From: Cellvibrio mixtus subsp. mixtus J3-8
GTDB lineage: Bacteria > Pseudomonadota > Gammaproteobacteria > Pseudomonadales > Cellvibrionaceae
Length of the DNA: 64,000 nucleotides
Assembly (NCBI RefSeq): GCF_000766945.1
Contig: NZ_ALBT01000032.1
Location: 295,433-359,432, forward strand
Direction: 5' to 3'
Under the pieces are notes generated by a model. The model was not told where the DNA came from and searched no databases. It was given only the letters and a program-made list of their open reading frames with translations. The first letter of the stretch is position 1; the number at the start of each line of letters is the position of its first letter. The position numbers and the translations under genes are program-made. Below, piece after piece: positions 15,608 to 24,639 of the stretch.

Positions 15608-17515
15608 ATGTCTGTTGCGCGCCTGCCGATTGTTGTGGGGTTTGGTGGATTCAATGCGGCTGGTCGAGCGTCTGGCCATCATGCCTATCGCCGTATGGTG
15701 ATTGAAAGTCTGCCAGAACTGCCTAGGCAGGAAACCCTTGCCGGTTTGGCGGTGATGATGGGATTAATATCTTATGTTGAGGGTGCGTACCGTGATTCAG
15801 CAGATCAAGCCCTTGATTTGGCTGATATAGAAGCTCGTTATGGTGAGCAGATTCTGGATGGAACCCTCATTCGTCGTATTGATAAAAGTTTTTTTGATGT
15901 GGATGCAGCCCATTGGCAAAAATCGGCGACGTTGGGTGCTGGTGATTCCCCATTGGTTTTTGAGTTGCGCAAGCGCGATTTACCGGAACCAGTGCCAACT
16001 GATTGGTTGGTTAATGATATAGATGGCGATCGCGTGCGCGTTACTGCTTCTGGTGGTCTCGAAGTTAAATTCGATAGTTACCGCGATATTCCGGTGAAGT
16101 CTGCCGGTCAATTACCGCGAGGTTTCAACCCGGGCTCACTGTATAACTCCCATTACCATCCCCGTGCATTGCAGCTTGCTGTTATCGGTGCATCAGATGC
16201 CATTCAGTCTATTGGTATTAAATGGTCGGCAATTATGGCTGCGGTGCAGCCTGATCAGGTCGGAGTTTATGCCAGTAATGTTATGAGCCAAATGGATGAA
16301 AATGGTTTTGGTGGTTTGTTGCAGTCGCGTTTGAAAGGCGGGCGTGTCAGTGCCAAGCAGTGCCCGCTGGGGCTGAACACCATGCCTGCTGATTTTGTGA
16401 ATGCTTATATTCTCGGTAGTGTCGGACAAACCGGCGCAATTACAGGTGCTTGTGCATCTTTCCTCTATAACTTGCAGGCTGCGGCTGAAGATATTGCTTC
16501 CGGCAAGTGTCGTGTGGCAGTTGTAGGTTGTGCAGAAGCGCCCATCGTGCTGGAGATCATTGATGGTTATGCAACTATGGGGGCATTGGCCAGCGAAGAA
16601 AAATTGAAAAAACTGGATGGTACTGACGAGATTGATCCTCGCCGTACCAGTCGTCCTTTTGGTGAAAACGCCGGTTTTACTATGGCAGAGGCCAGTCAGT
16701 ATGTGGTGTTGATGGATGATGCGCTCGCAATTGAGTTGGGTGCGGATATTCACGGTGCTGTTGGTGATGTATTTATCAATGCAGACGGTTTCAAAAAGTC
16801 CATTTCTGCCCCTGGCCCAGGTAACTACATTACTATGGCTAAAGCGGTTGCCTCAGCCAAAGCGATTCTGGGTGAGGAATCCATCAAGCAACGTTCATTA
16901 ATCCAGGCTCACGGCTCAAGTACACCACAAAATCGGGTAACCGAATCCCAAATTTTTGATCAGGTTGCTCAGGTTTTTGGAATTGAAAATTGGCCAGTGT
17001 CTGCTGTGAAGGCTTATGTGGGGCATTCATTATCTGCTGCCAGTGGCGAACAGTTGATTGCCAGTCTCGGGGTTTTCAAATATGGCATCATCCCTGGTGT
17101 CAAAACCATTGATAAAGTGGCTGATGATGTTTTTGCCGATAGATTGCAAATAGCTACAAAAGATGTGGTTGCGTCGCAGCAATTGGATGTTGCGTTCCTG
17201 AATTCCAAAGGTTTTGGCGGGAACAATGCGACAGCTAGTATTTTTGCGCCGCATGTTGTTGAGCGAATGCTGGCCCGCCGTTTTGGTGAAAAAGGCATGG
17301 CGCGCTACCGCGATAAGCGCGAGCAAGTTCGTGCGGCTGCAGAAGCTTATGATGTGGCTGCACAGCAAGGCAATTTCGCTACGATTTACCACTTTGGTGA
17401 AGGTTTGATTGATGAGTCGCAAATCAGGCTGGATCAGGATAGTGTTCAATTGCCTGGTTTTGCCCATCCCATAGATTTAATCTTTGCCAACCGTTATGCA
17501 GATATGTGTGAGTGA
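15608..17515 (+). CDS. fabY: Beta-ketoacyl-ACP synthase FabY
   Basis: Condensing enzyme that starts fatty-acid synthesis by joining acetyl-CoA to malonyl-ACP in bacteria such as Pseudomonas aeruginosa that do not rely on FabH. The 635-residue length matches FabY and is far longer than FabB/FabF (about 410). Thiolase-fold catalytic residues are visible: nucleophile C282 (TGACASFLYN), a His in QAHGSSTPQN and a His in YVGHSLSAASG. The ATG at 15608 has GGAG 5-6 bases upstream; the ATG at 15596 overlaps that ribosome binding site. A weak terminator follows. Confidence 0.9.
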   Translation: MSVARLPIVVGFGGFNAAGRASGHHAYRRMVIESLPELPRQETLAGLAVMMGLISYVEGAYRDSADQALDLADIEARYGEQILDGTLIRRIDKSFFDVDAAHWQKSATLGAGDSPLVFELRKRDLPEPVPTDWLVNDIDGDRVRVTASGGLEVKFDSYRDIPVKSAGQLPRGFNPGSLYNSHYHPRALQLAVIGASDAIQSIGIKWSAIMAAVQPDQVGVYASNVMSQMDENGFGGLLQSRLKGGRVSAKQCPLGLNTMPADFVNAYILGSVGQTGAITGACASFLYNLQAAAEDIASGKCRVAVVGCAEAPIVLEIIDGYATMGALASEEKLKKLDGTDEIDPRRTSRPFGENAGFTMAEASQYVVLMDDALAIELGADIHGAVGDVFINADGFKKSISAPGPGNYITMAKAVASAKAILGEESIKQRSLIQAHGSSTPQNRVTESQIFDQVAQVFGIENWPVSAVKAYVGHSLSAASGEQLIASLGVFKYGIIPGVKTIDKVADDVFADRLQIATKDVVASQQLDVAFLNSKGFGGNNATASIFAPHVVERMLARRFGEKGMARYRDKREQVRAAAEAYDVAAQQGNFATIYHFGEGLIDESQIRLDQDSVQLPGFAHPIDLIFANRYADMCE

Positions 17516-17560
17516 TTAGCCTATACAAAGCTGAATCTTTCCCTTAAAATGCCGCGCCTT

Positions 17561-17593
17561 TCGCACAGCTTATTGTGCGACTAACGATTTTTT
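17561..17593 (+). terminator. Probable terminator after fabY
   Basis: Stem TCGCACA / TGTGCGA with a 6-base loop (17561-17580), then CTAACGA and six T. The T-run is 7 bases from the stem, so efficiency is doubtful. A second hairpin GGAAAGCC-CA-GGCTTTCC (17617-17634) lies in the rpsP leader. Confidence 0.5.
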
Positions 17594-17663
17594 AACCTGA
17601 AAGTCGAATTTTAACTGGAAAGCCCAGGCTTTCCCCATAAGTAAATACAGGAAGAAGACCTCA

Positions 17664-17912
17664 ATGGTAACTATTCGTCTGTCTCGTGGTGGCTCTAAAA
17701 AGCGTCCATTTTATCATCTGACCGTAACCAACAGCCGTAGCGCCCGTAACGGCCGCTTCCTTGAGCGTATTGGTTTCTTCAATCCGGTTGCTCGTGGTCA
17801 GGAAGAGCGTCTGCGTATCGATGCTGATCGTTTGGCTCACTGGGTTGGTCAAGGCGCACAGTTGTCCGAGCGCGTTGAACAACTGGTTAAAGAAAGCAAA
17901 AAAGCAGCTTAA
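17664..17912 (+). CDS. rpsP: 30S ribosomal protein S16
   Basis: Primary ribosomal protein of the 30S body (82 residues). The N-terminus [19 protein letters not shown] and the motif [14 protein letters not shown] are diagnostic of S16. It has a GAAGAAG-type ribosome binding region and is the first gene of the conserved rpsP-rimM-trmD-rplS operon, with a hairpin in its leader at 17617-17634. Confidence 0.98.
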   Translation: MVTIRLSRGGSKKRPFYHLTVTNSRSARNGRFLERIGFFNPVARGQEERLRIDADRLAHWVGQGAQLSERVEQLVKESKKAA

Positions 17913-17940
17913 TTGCTGTTTTTGTTGCGGTTAACGCCTG

Positions 17941-18480
17941 ATGTCTAGCCAATCCAATCTGGTCAATGTTGGGCGTATCACTGCAGTTTATGGTGTTAAA
18001 GGGTGGGTAAAGGTTCATTCCTACACCGACCCTGAAGAAAATTTGTTTGAATACCATCCCTGGTTTTTAAAAACCAAGCATGGTGTCAAAAAAATTGAAA
18101 TCGACGATGCCCGGCCTCATGGCGATGCATTTGTTGCGCATATCATCGGTATCGATGATCGCGATTTGGCTGCGCAATATACCGCTGCTGATATTGCTGT
18201 CGATCGCGAGCTGTTGCCGGAACTGGATGATGGCGAATACTACTGGAGCCAGCTTGAAGGCTTGGTAGTGTTTACCCGGTTTGAGGGTGGCGAGCGCCAA
18301 CGTCTCGGTGTAATTTCCAAATTGATGGAAACCGGTGCAAATGATGTGCTTGTTGTCACTGCGGATGCAGAAAGTATTGATAAGCGTGAGCGCTTGATAC
18401 CTTATGTGCCTGAACAGTTCGTGTTATCTGTTGATCTTGATGCTGGCGAAATGCTAGTGGATTGGGATCCCGAGTTTTAA
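17941..18480 (+). CDS. rimM: Ribosome maturation factor RimM
   Basis: Assists maturation of the 30S head by binding S19. The 179-residue protein has the N-terminal barrel domain (VGRITAVYGVKGWVKVHSYTD, residues 8-28) and the C-terminal PRC-barrel (EYYWSQLEGLVVF near residues 100-112, with ERLIPYVPEQFVLSVDLD near the end). It lies 28 bp after rpsP in the ribosomal operon. Confidence 0.97.
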   Translation: MSSQSNLVNVGRITAVYGVKGWVKVHSYTDPEENLFEYHPWFLKTKHGVKKIEIDDARPHGDAFVAHIIGIDDRDLAAQYTAADIAVDRELLPELDDGEYYWSQLEGLVVFTRFEGGERQRLGVISKLMETGANDVLVVTADAESIDKRERLIPYVPEQFVLSVDLDAGEMLVDWDPEF

Positions 18481-18537
18481 TTTTTTAAACTCAATTTTTT
18501 GGTGTAAGCGCTGTGGGGCGAGAGGGGTAATCGTCAA

Positions 18538-19311
18538 TTGCTTAAAATTGCGGTTGTTTCCATTTTTCCTGACATGTTTAACGCGATTGCCGGTTTTGGA
18601 ATAACCAGCCGTGCAATCAAGCAAGGCCTGGTGGAGTTAAAAACGTTAACCCCACGTGATTTTGCCCATGATCGCCACTCAACAGTTGATGACCGCCCAT
18701 TTGGCGGTGGTCCGGGAATGGTGATGATGGTGCAGCCACTGCGTGATGCTATAGCCGCTGCAAAATCATGGGCTGGTGAGAGTGCAAAAGTAATCTATCT
18801 TTCACCTCAGGGGCGAACGCTGAATCAATCCGGTGTTATTGAGCTTGCGGCCTGCGGCAACATGGTTCTGGTGGCTGGTCGTTACGAAGGGGTTGATGAG
18901 CGGTTGATTCAAACAGTTATCGATGAAGAGTGGTCTATTGGTGACTATGTGTTAAGTGGCGGTGAGTTGCCAGCAATGGTGCTTATTGATGCGGTAACAC
19001 GGCTGATTCCGGGTGCTTTAGGGCACGCGCTGTCGGCAGAGCAAGATTCATTTACGGATGGTTTGCTGGATTGTCCCCACTATACCCGTCCGGAAGAATT
19101 TGAAGGAATGCGTGTGCCGGACGTATTGGTGTCTGGCAATCACGAACTGATTCGGCGCTGGCGGTTGAAACAATCGTTAGGGCGAACGTGGCTGAGAAGG
19201 CCGGATTTATTGCAAGCAATAAACTTAACCAAGGAACAGCAGACGCTGTTGACGGAGTATCGTCGAGACCTTGATACGACAAACTCTAGCTGTGAAGCTA
19301 TAGACTCTTAG
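18538..19311 (+). CDS. trmD: tRNA (guanine-N1-)-methyltransferase
   Basis: SPOUT-class enzyme that methylates G37 of tRNAs with S-adenosylmethionine, preventing +1 frameshifts. The 257-residue protein has [21 protein letters not shown] at the start, the SAM-binding knot segment [13 protein letters not shown], and [16 protein letters not shown]. The start is TTG at 18538, with AGAGGGG about 11 bases upstream. It is third in the rpsP-rplS operon. Confidence 0.97.
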   Translation: MLKIAVVSIFPDMFNAIAGFGITSRAIKQGLVELKTLTPRDFAHDRHSTVDDRPFGGGPGMVMMVQPLRDAIAAAKSWAGESAKVIYLSPQGRTLNQSGVIELAACGNMVLVAGRYEGVDERLIQTVIDEEWSIGDYVLSGGELPAMVLIDAVTRLIPGALGHALSAEQDSFTDGLLDCPHYTRPEEFEGMRVPDVLVSGNHELIRRWRLKQSLGRTWLRRPDLLQAINLTKEQQTLLTEYRRDLDTTNSSCEAIDS

Positions 19312-19320
19312 GAGATTATC

Positions 19321-19671
19321 ATGAGTAACCCGATTATCGATGCACTGGAAAAAGAACAGCTCAAGTCAAACCTGCCTGAGTTTTCTCCTGGTGATACTGT
19401 TGTTGTAAACGTAAAAGTAAAAGAAGGTGATCGTGAGCGTGTTCAGGCTTACGAAGGTGTTGTAATTGCCATTCGTAATCGCGGCCTTAACTCTGCTTTC
19501 ACTGTGCGTAAAATTTCTCACGGTGTTGGTGTTGAGCGTACCTTCCAAACTCACAGCCCATTGATCGACAGCGTTGTGCTGAAGCGTCGTGGTGATGTGC
19601 GTCAAGCGAAACTTTACTACCTGCGTGACCTTACTGGTAAGGCTGCTCGTATTAAAGAGAAGCTGGTATAA
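19321..19671 (+). CDS. rplS: 50S ribosomal protein L19
   Basis: Protein at the 30S-50S interface (116 residues). Diagnostic segments are [40 protein letters not shown] and [17 protein letters not shown]. It starts 9 bp after trmD with ribosome binding site TAGGAG and is closed by a strong terminator. Confidence 0.98.
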   Translation: MSNPIIDALEKEQLKSNLPEFSPGDTVVVNVKVKEGDRERVQAYEGVVIAIRNRGLNSAFTVRKISHGVGVERTFQTHSPLIDSVVLKRRGDVRQAKLYYLRDLTGKAARIKEKLV

Positions 19672-19696
19672 GATTGAGTCGGTAATATCGATGATC

Positions 19697-19732
19697 AAAA
19701 AAGCCGAAACAGGAAACTGTTTCGGCTTTTTT
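19697..19732. terminator. Terminator of the rpsP-rplS operon
   Basis: Stem AAGCCGAAACAG / CTGTTTCGGCTT with a 4-base loop, flanked by A on the left and six T on the right. Confidence 0.92.
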
Positions 19733-19837
19733 GTTTTCAGTTTTCATTGATGAATCTTTTAATTTCTTTTCGTTTCGGTGGTTGTTAAGTTGATTCTGAA
19801 TCGTTAGTCTCATTTTTTATTTGTAGCGACAAAAATT

Positions 19838-20779
19838 ATGATCGATATTCCTGTGGCTGAAGATGCTGATCACACCAGGATGCCCAGTCAGCCGGATTTG
19901 GACCTTATCAATTCTTTTATTGATAATAGTTGGGTTGAAAAAGGGCTGAGTGATCATACACAGGAGTCATATCGCAGGGATTTATCCCAGTTTTCGATAT
20001 GGTTGAATGAGCATGATAATAAGTTGATTGACGCCGATTATGAGGCTATTCAGAAGTTTCTTGATTTCCGGCGGCAGCAAAAACTATCTGGCAGGACTTC
20101 TGCGCGTTTCCTGTCATGCCTGCGGGGCTTTTATCGATATTTGTTGCGTGAAAACCTGTTAAAAGAAAATCCAGTTGCCCTGATAGAAAATCCCAAAATA
20201 GGCAAGCCTTTACCGAAATCTTTAACCGAAATCGATGTCGAAGCGCTGCTTGCAGCACCTGATATAGAAAATCCCATCGGCTTACGTGATCGCACCATGC
20301 TTGAAGTGCTTTATGCGTGCGGATTGCGTGTCAGTGAATTGGTTGGTTTGAGTATGTCGCAAATTAACCTTCGCCAAAATGTGGTTCGCATAATGGGTAA
20401 GGGTAGTAAGGAGCGATTGGTGCCTATGGGCGGCGAGGCGGCGCGCTGGCTGGAGCGTTATTTGCGTGAAGCGCGACCTGTGTTGCTGAATAATATACCG
20501 GATGAGGTAGTATTCCCCAGCACAAGGGCTCAGCCCATGACTCGCCAGACATTTTGGTACCGGATCAAATATTGGGCAGAAATGGCAGGGATTCAGGCAG
20601 AATTGTCGCCTCATACCCTGCGTCATGCATTTGCGACCCATTTATTGAATCACGGAGCGGATTTACGTGTGGTACAGTTGCTGCTCGGGCATAGCGATTT
20701 GTCAACGACCCAGATTTATACCCATGTAGCAAAATTGCGGATGAAACAACAGCATGCGCTGCATCACCCGCGCGGTTAG
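19838..20779 (+). CDS. xerD: Site-specific tyrosine recombinase XerD
   Basis: Works with XerC and FtsK to resolve chromosome dimers at dif. The protein has 313 residues, with an N-terminal SAM-like DNA-binding domain (about 25-115) and a catalytic domain holding the conserved set: Arg in YACGLRVSEL, H-x-x-R in HTLRHAFATH, His in LLGHSDLSTTQ and the nucleophile Tyr in QIYTHV. The VVQLLLGHSDLSTTQIYTHV ending separates XerD from integrases of mobile elements. The N-terminus before residue 22 is a little longer than in E. coli XerD. It lies upstream of dsbC. Confidence 0.95.
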   Translation: MIDIPVAEDADHTRMPSQPDLDLINSFIDNSWVEKGLSDHTQESYRRDLSQFSIWLNEHDNKLIDADYEAIQKFLDFRRQQKLSGRTSARFLSCLRGFYRYLLRENLLKENPVALIENPKIGKPLPKSLTEIDVEALLAAPDIENPIGLRDRTMLEVLYACGLRVSELVGLSMSQINLRQNVVRIMGKGSKERLVPMGGEAARWLERYLREARPVLLNNIPDEVVFPSTRAQPMTRQTFWYRIKYWAEMAGIQAELSPHTLRHAFATHLLNHGADLRVVQLLLGHSDLSTTQIYTHVAKLRMKQQHALHHPRG

Positions 20780-20812
20780 AACGACGATTATTGACTTTCA
20801 CGAGACATCATT

Positions 20813-21604
20813 ATGATAAAAACATTGAAACACTTAGGATTGGTTGCGCTGGCGGGATTGTCTATTTCGACATTTGCCCCCATGGCTTCGGCTCAGGGTG
20901 ATTTGCTCAAGCGCAAAACCGTTGAAGAGACTATTTTGGAAAACCTGCATAAGGCGCGTCCGGATATTAATTTTGGTCAGCCTCGCCCTTCAATGATTAA
21001 AGGGTTGTACCAGGTTCAGGTTCCTGGTGGTCCTGTTCTTTATGTAACACCGGAAGGAGACAAGTTTATCGCAGGTGAAATTTTTGGCATCGACGCCTCT
21101 GGTTTTGCCAAAATTGAAGATCCTTTCGTCATTGAAGAGCGCAAAAAAGCTTTAGCTAGCCTGGACGGCAAGTCCAGCATTAACTTTAAACCCCAGGGTA
21201 AATCAAAGGCTGTAGTCTATGTATTTACGGATGTGGACTGTGGTTATTGCCGCAAACTGCACAGCCAGATGCACACTTATGAAGAAGGTGGACAGAAGAA
21301 GCCCGGGTACAATGATCTGGGGATTGAAATTCGCTATTTGGCGTATCCCCGTGCCGGTATCCCCAGCCCGTCTGCGGATAAGCTGGTTTCGGCTTGGTGT
21401 GCTAAAGATAAATTGGCTGCACTGACGAAGTTAAAAGCGGATGAAAGTGTTACTCCTGCAACTTGCGATAATCCGGTGGCCCAACAATTTCAATTGGGTG
21501 GCCATTTGGGTGTAAATGGTACGCCTGCATTGTTCCTGCCAGATGGTAAGTTGATGCCTGGTTATTTGCCGCCAGAAGATTTGGCAAAAAGCCTGGGCAT
21601 TTAA
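20813..21604 (+). CDS. dsbC: Thiol:disulfide interchange protein DsbC
   Basis: Periplasmic disulfide isomerase and chaperone (263 residues). A Sec signal peptide ends near ASAQG (residues 26-29). The N-terminal dimerisation domain (about 30-100) is followed by a thioredoxin-fold domain with the active site C-G-Y-C in FTDVDCGYCRKLH and the cis-proline loop GVNGTPALFLPDG. It lies 33 bp after xerD, as in pseudomonads, and is closed by a strong terminator. Confidence 0.95.
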   Translation: MIKTLKHLGLVALAGLSISTFAPMASAQGDLLKRKTVEETILENLHKARPDINFGQPRPSMIKGLYQVQVPGGPVLYVTPEGDKFIAGEIFGIDASGFAKIEDPFVIEERKKALASLDGKSSINFKPQGKSKAVVYVFTDVDCGYCRKLHSQMHTYEEGGQKKPGYNDLGIEIRYLAYPRAGIPSPSADKLVSAWCAKDKLAALTKLKADESVTPATCDNPVAQQFQLGGHLGVNGTPALFLPDGKLMPGYLPPEDLAKSLGI

Positions 21605-21674
21605 TCGATATTTAATCAATTTTCGGTATCTTGCGACCTCTGTTCTGGTCGCCGTTACCACTGCAATTGACACT

Positions 21675-21708
21675 GACGGCCACCATGAGTATGGTGGCCG
21701 TCTTTTTT
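21675..21708 (+). terminator. Rho-independent terminator after dsbC
   Basis: Perfect 12-bp stem GACGGCCACCAT / ATGGTGGCCGTC with a GAGT loop, followed by six T. Confidence 0.95.
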
Positions 21709-21750
21709 GTATTGGCGTAAAACACACTTCAATTTGACGAGGAATTCACC

Positions 21751-23055
21751 TTGAAACCGGTAAGAATAGGCATCTGCGGTCTGGGTACCGTAGGCAGTGG
21801 TACTGTAAATATTCTCACGCGCAACAAAGCGCATATTGATGCCCGTGCCGGTAGTGATATTACCATTGTGCAAATTGGTGCCCGCCGCGACAACCCTAAT
21901 GTTGATACCTCAAAATTTAATGTTACCCGCGATATTTTCGAGGTTGCCAATAACCCTGATGTTGATGTGCTGGTAGAGGTAATTGGCGGTACGACTATTG
22001 CCAAAGACCTGGTTTTGAAAGCCATTGAAAATGGTAAACATGTGGTGACCGCAAACAAGGCGTTGATTGCCCATTATGGTAACGAGATTTTTGCAGCGGC
22101 CAAAGCCAAAGGTGTAACCGTTGCTTTTGAAGCTGCTGTGGCTGGCGGTATTCCAATTATCAAAGCGATTCGCGAAGGATTGGCGGCTAACAATATTGAA
22201 TGGTTGGCCGGCATTATTAATGGTACCGGTAACTTTATCCTTACTGAAATGCGTGATAAAGGTCGTTCATTTGACGATGTGCTGGCTGAGGCACAAGCTC
22301 TGGGTTACGCAGAGGCCGACCCTACTTTTGATGTAGAAGGTATAGATGCAGCCCATAAGCTGGTGATTCTTGCTTCCCTCGCTTTTGGTATTCCATTAGA
22401 GATTAATAAAGTCTTTACCGAAGGTATTACCAAAATCGCTACTGAAGATGTGACCTATGCGGAAGAGTTAGGTTATCGCATTAAAAACCTTGGTATTGCC
22501 CGCCGCACCGCCAAAGGTATCGAGTTGCGTGTGCATCCAACACTGATTCCGGAAAAGCGTTTAATCGCCAACGTTGATGGGGTGATGAATGCTGTATTGG
22601 TCAAAGGGGATGCGGTTGGCCCAACGCTGTATTACGGTGCTGGTGCCGGTGCAGAGCCAACAGGTTCATCTATTGTAGGGGACATCGTTGACGTAGCACG
22701 TACCCTGACTGCCTCGCCTGAACATCGCGTACCTTACCTGGGTTTTGGTGCCGATTTTGTTTCGGAACAGCCAATCCTTGCTATTGAAGAAGTTGAAACA
22801 GCTAACTACTTGCGTATGTCTGCGCAAGACAAACCCGGTGTGCTTTCCAAGATTGCGACCATTTTGAGTGATTCGGGAATCAGTATCGAAGCGATGATCC
22901 AGAAAGAAGCCAAAGAAGGTGAATCCACTGTACCACTGATTTTGCTGACTAATAATGTGCAGGATAAAAAACTTGCTGCCGCTATCCGCAGCATCGAGGC
23001 GCTGGATGCTATCAGCGGTTCGGTACAGCGTATTCGCGTTGAAGCATTGAAATAA
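21751..23055 (+). CDS. hom: Homoserine dehydrogenase
   Basis: Reduces aspartate semialdehyde to homoserine for threonine and methionine synthesis. The monofunctional 434-residue form has an N-terminal NAD(P)-binding motif GICGLGTVGSGTVNIL, a catalytic domain with GIINGTGNFIL and EADPTFDVEGIDAAHKL, and a C-terminal ACT domain from about residue 352 (YLRMSAQDKPGVLSKIATIL) for threonine feedback. The start is TTG with GAGGAA about 6 bases upstream. It probably forms an operon with thrC, 47 bp downstream. Confidence 0.97.
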   Translation: MKPVRIGICGLGTVGSGTVNILTRNKAHIDARAGSDITIVQIGARRDNPNVDTSKFNVTRDIFEVANNPDVDVLVEVIGGTTIAKDLVLKAIENGKHVVTANKALIAHYGNEIFAAAKAKGVTVAFEAAVAGGIPIIKAIREGLAANNIEWLAGIINGTGNFILTEMRDKGRSFDDVLAEAQALGYAEADPTFDVEGIDAAHKLVILASLAFGIPLEINKVFTEGITKIATEDVTYAEELGYRIKNLGIARRTAKGIELRVHPTLIPEKRLIANVDGVMNAVLVKGDAVGPTLYYGAGAGAEPTGSSIVGDIVDVARTLTASPEHRVPYLGFGADFVSEQPILAIEEVETANYLRMSAQDKPGVLSKIATILSDSGISIEAMIQKEAKEGESTVPLILLTNNVQDKKLAAAIRSIEALDAISGSVQRIRVEALK

Positions 23056-23102
23056 TCAGAGCAATGAAACTGGCGAGCAAATTTTTTTAAAGGTTATTAA
23101 TT

Positions 23103-24500
23103 GTGAAATACATCAGCACCCGCGGCCTGGCGCCCGCACTCAGTTTTGAAGAAGTGGTACTCACTGGTCTGGCTCCGGACGGTGGTTTATATGTACCTGA
23201 AACCTTGCCAACTTTTTCTAAGGAAGAAATTGCATCCTGGGCAGGCTTGTCGTATCAGGAGCTCGCATTTAATGTGATGAAGCCTTTTGTTGCTGGCGCA
23301 ATTAGCGATGAAGATTTCAAAAAAATTATTGCCGATGCTTATGCAACGTTCCGTCATGATGCTATTGCGCCCCTGGTGCAAACTGCGCATAACGAATGGA
23401 TTCTGGAATTGTTCCAGGGGCCAACGCTTGCATTTAAAGATTTCGCGTTGCAATTCCTCGGTCACCTGCTTGACCACTTGCTGAAAAAACGTAATCAAAA
23501 AGTTGTAGTAATGGGTGCAACATCGGGTGATACCGGTTCTGCGGCAATCGAAGGTTGCCGTCGTTGCGATAACATCGATATTTTTATCATGCACCCGAAC
23601 AATCGCGTGTCTAATGTACAGCGTCGCCAAATGACTACGGTGCTTGCACCAAATGTATTCAATATTGCACTCGAAGGTAATTTCGATGATTGCCAGAATA
23701 TGGTGAAAGCCAGCTTCGGCGATCAGTCGTTCTTGCCGGAAGGCCGCCAGTTGGTAGCGGTAAACTCGATTAACTGGGCGCGCATCATGGCGCAAATCGT
23801 TTATTACTTTTACGCCGGCCTGGCGTTAGGTGCTCCGCATCGCCCAATTGCTTTCTCGGTCCCTACTGGCAATTTCGGCGATATTTTTGCTGGTTACCTC
23901 GCCAAAAAGATGGGTTTACCGGTTGATCAATTGGTTATCGCCACTAACAGCAACGATATTCTGCATCGTTGCATCAGCAGCAATGATCACAGTAAAAATA
24001 AGTTGCAACATACCTTGTCGCCCAGCATGGATATCATGGTATCCAGTAACTTCGAACGGATGTTATTTGATTTATATGATCGCGATGGCGGTGCAATTCG
24101 TCAGCTAATGGATGATTTCAAATCTGGCAGTATGACACTGAAAGAATCGGCATTGGCGCGTGCACGTGAACTGTTTACCAGTCATGGTGTTAGCGACGAA
24201 GTAACTATCGATGTAATTCGTGACGTGTTTGATCGCACGGAATACCTGTTGGATCCGCACACTGCAATTGGTGTTGATGCAGCGCGTAAAACCCGTCGTC
24301 GCCAGGATATTCCGATGGTGATACTGGCAACTGCGCATCCGGCAAAATTCCCGGAAGCGGTACGTAAAGCAGGTCAGGATACTGACCCGGCACTGCCGCA
24401 CCATATGAAAGATTTGTTTGAGCGTGAAGAGCGCTACACCGTATTGCCGCAGGAGCTGGCAAAAGTGCAACAATTTGTTGCTGCTAATGTGCGCAAGTAA
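23103..24500 (+). CDS. thrC: Threonine synthase
   Basis: PLP-dependent enzyme that converts O-phosphohomoserine to threonine (465 residues). The N-terminus MKYISTRGLAP is typical, and the PLP lysine lies in PTLAFKDFALQFLG. GATSGDTGSAA is the phosphate-binding loop and FSVPTGNFGDIFAGYLAKKMG is a further signature. The start is GTG. It follows hom and ends the operon at a terminator. Confidence 0.97.
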   Translation: MKYISTRGLAPALSFEEVVLTGLAPDGGLYVPETLPTFSKEEIASWAGLSYQELAFNVMKPFVAGAISDEDFKKIIADAYATFRHDAIAPLVQTAHNEWILELFQGPTLAFKDFALQFLGHLLDHLLKKRNQKVVVMGATSGDTGSAAIEGCRRCDNIDIFIMHPNNRVSNVQRRQMTTVLAPNVFNIALEGNFDDCQNMVKASFGDQSFLPEGRQLVAVNSINWARIMAQIVYYFYAGLALGAPHRPIAFSVPTGNFGDIFAGYLAKKMGLPVDQLVIATNSNDILHRCISSNDHSKNKLQHTLSPSMDIMVSSNFERMLFDLYDRDGGAIRQLMDDFKSGSMTLKESALARARELFTSHGVSDEVTIDVIRDVFDRTEYLLDPHTAIGVDAARKTRRRQDIPMVILATAHPAKFPEAVRKAGQDTDPALPHHMKDLFEREERYTVLPQELAKVQQFVAANVRK

Positions 24501-24514
24501 TTTTGTGTAATACC

Positions 24515-24551
24515 AAAAAGCCGCACTGGTAATTCCAGTGCGGCTTTTTTT
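24515..24551 (+). terminator. Terminator of the hom-thrC operon
   Basis: Stem AAGCCGCACTGG / CCAGTGCGGCTT with a short TAATT loop, flanked by A on the left and T on the right. Confidence 0.93.
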
Positions 24552-24639
24552 ATTTCCCTGGTTGAAAAAGAGAAATTAGGTGAGATTAAAGTTCCTGCCT
24601 GCACGTATCAAAATACAACTACTAAAGCCCTGAACCATT

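Noticed and set aside
16193..16753. 186-residue minus-strand ORF
   Set aside because: Antisense to the conserved core of fabY, including its active site; no independent support.
19838..20779. Integrase of a mobile element
   Set aside because: Sequence and position before dsbC identify the housekeeping recombinase XerD; no attachment sites or phage genes are near.
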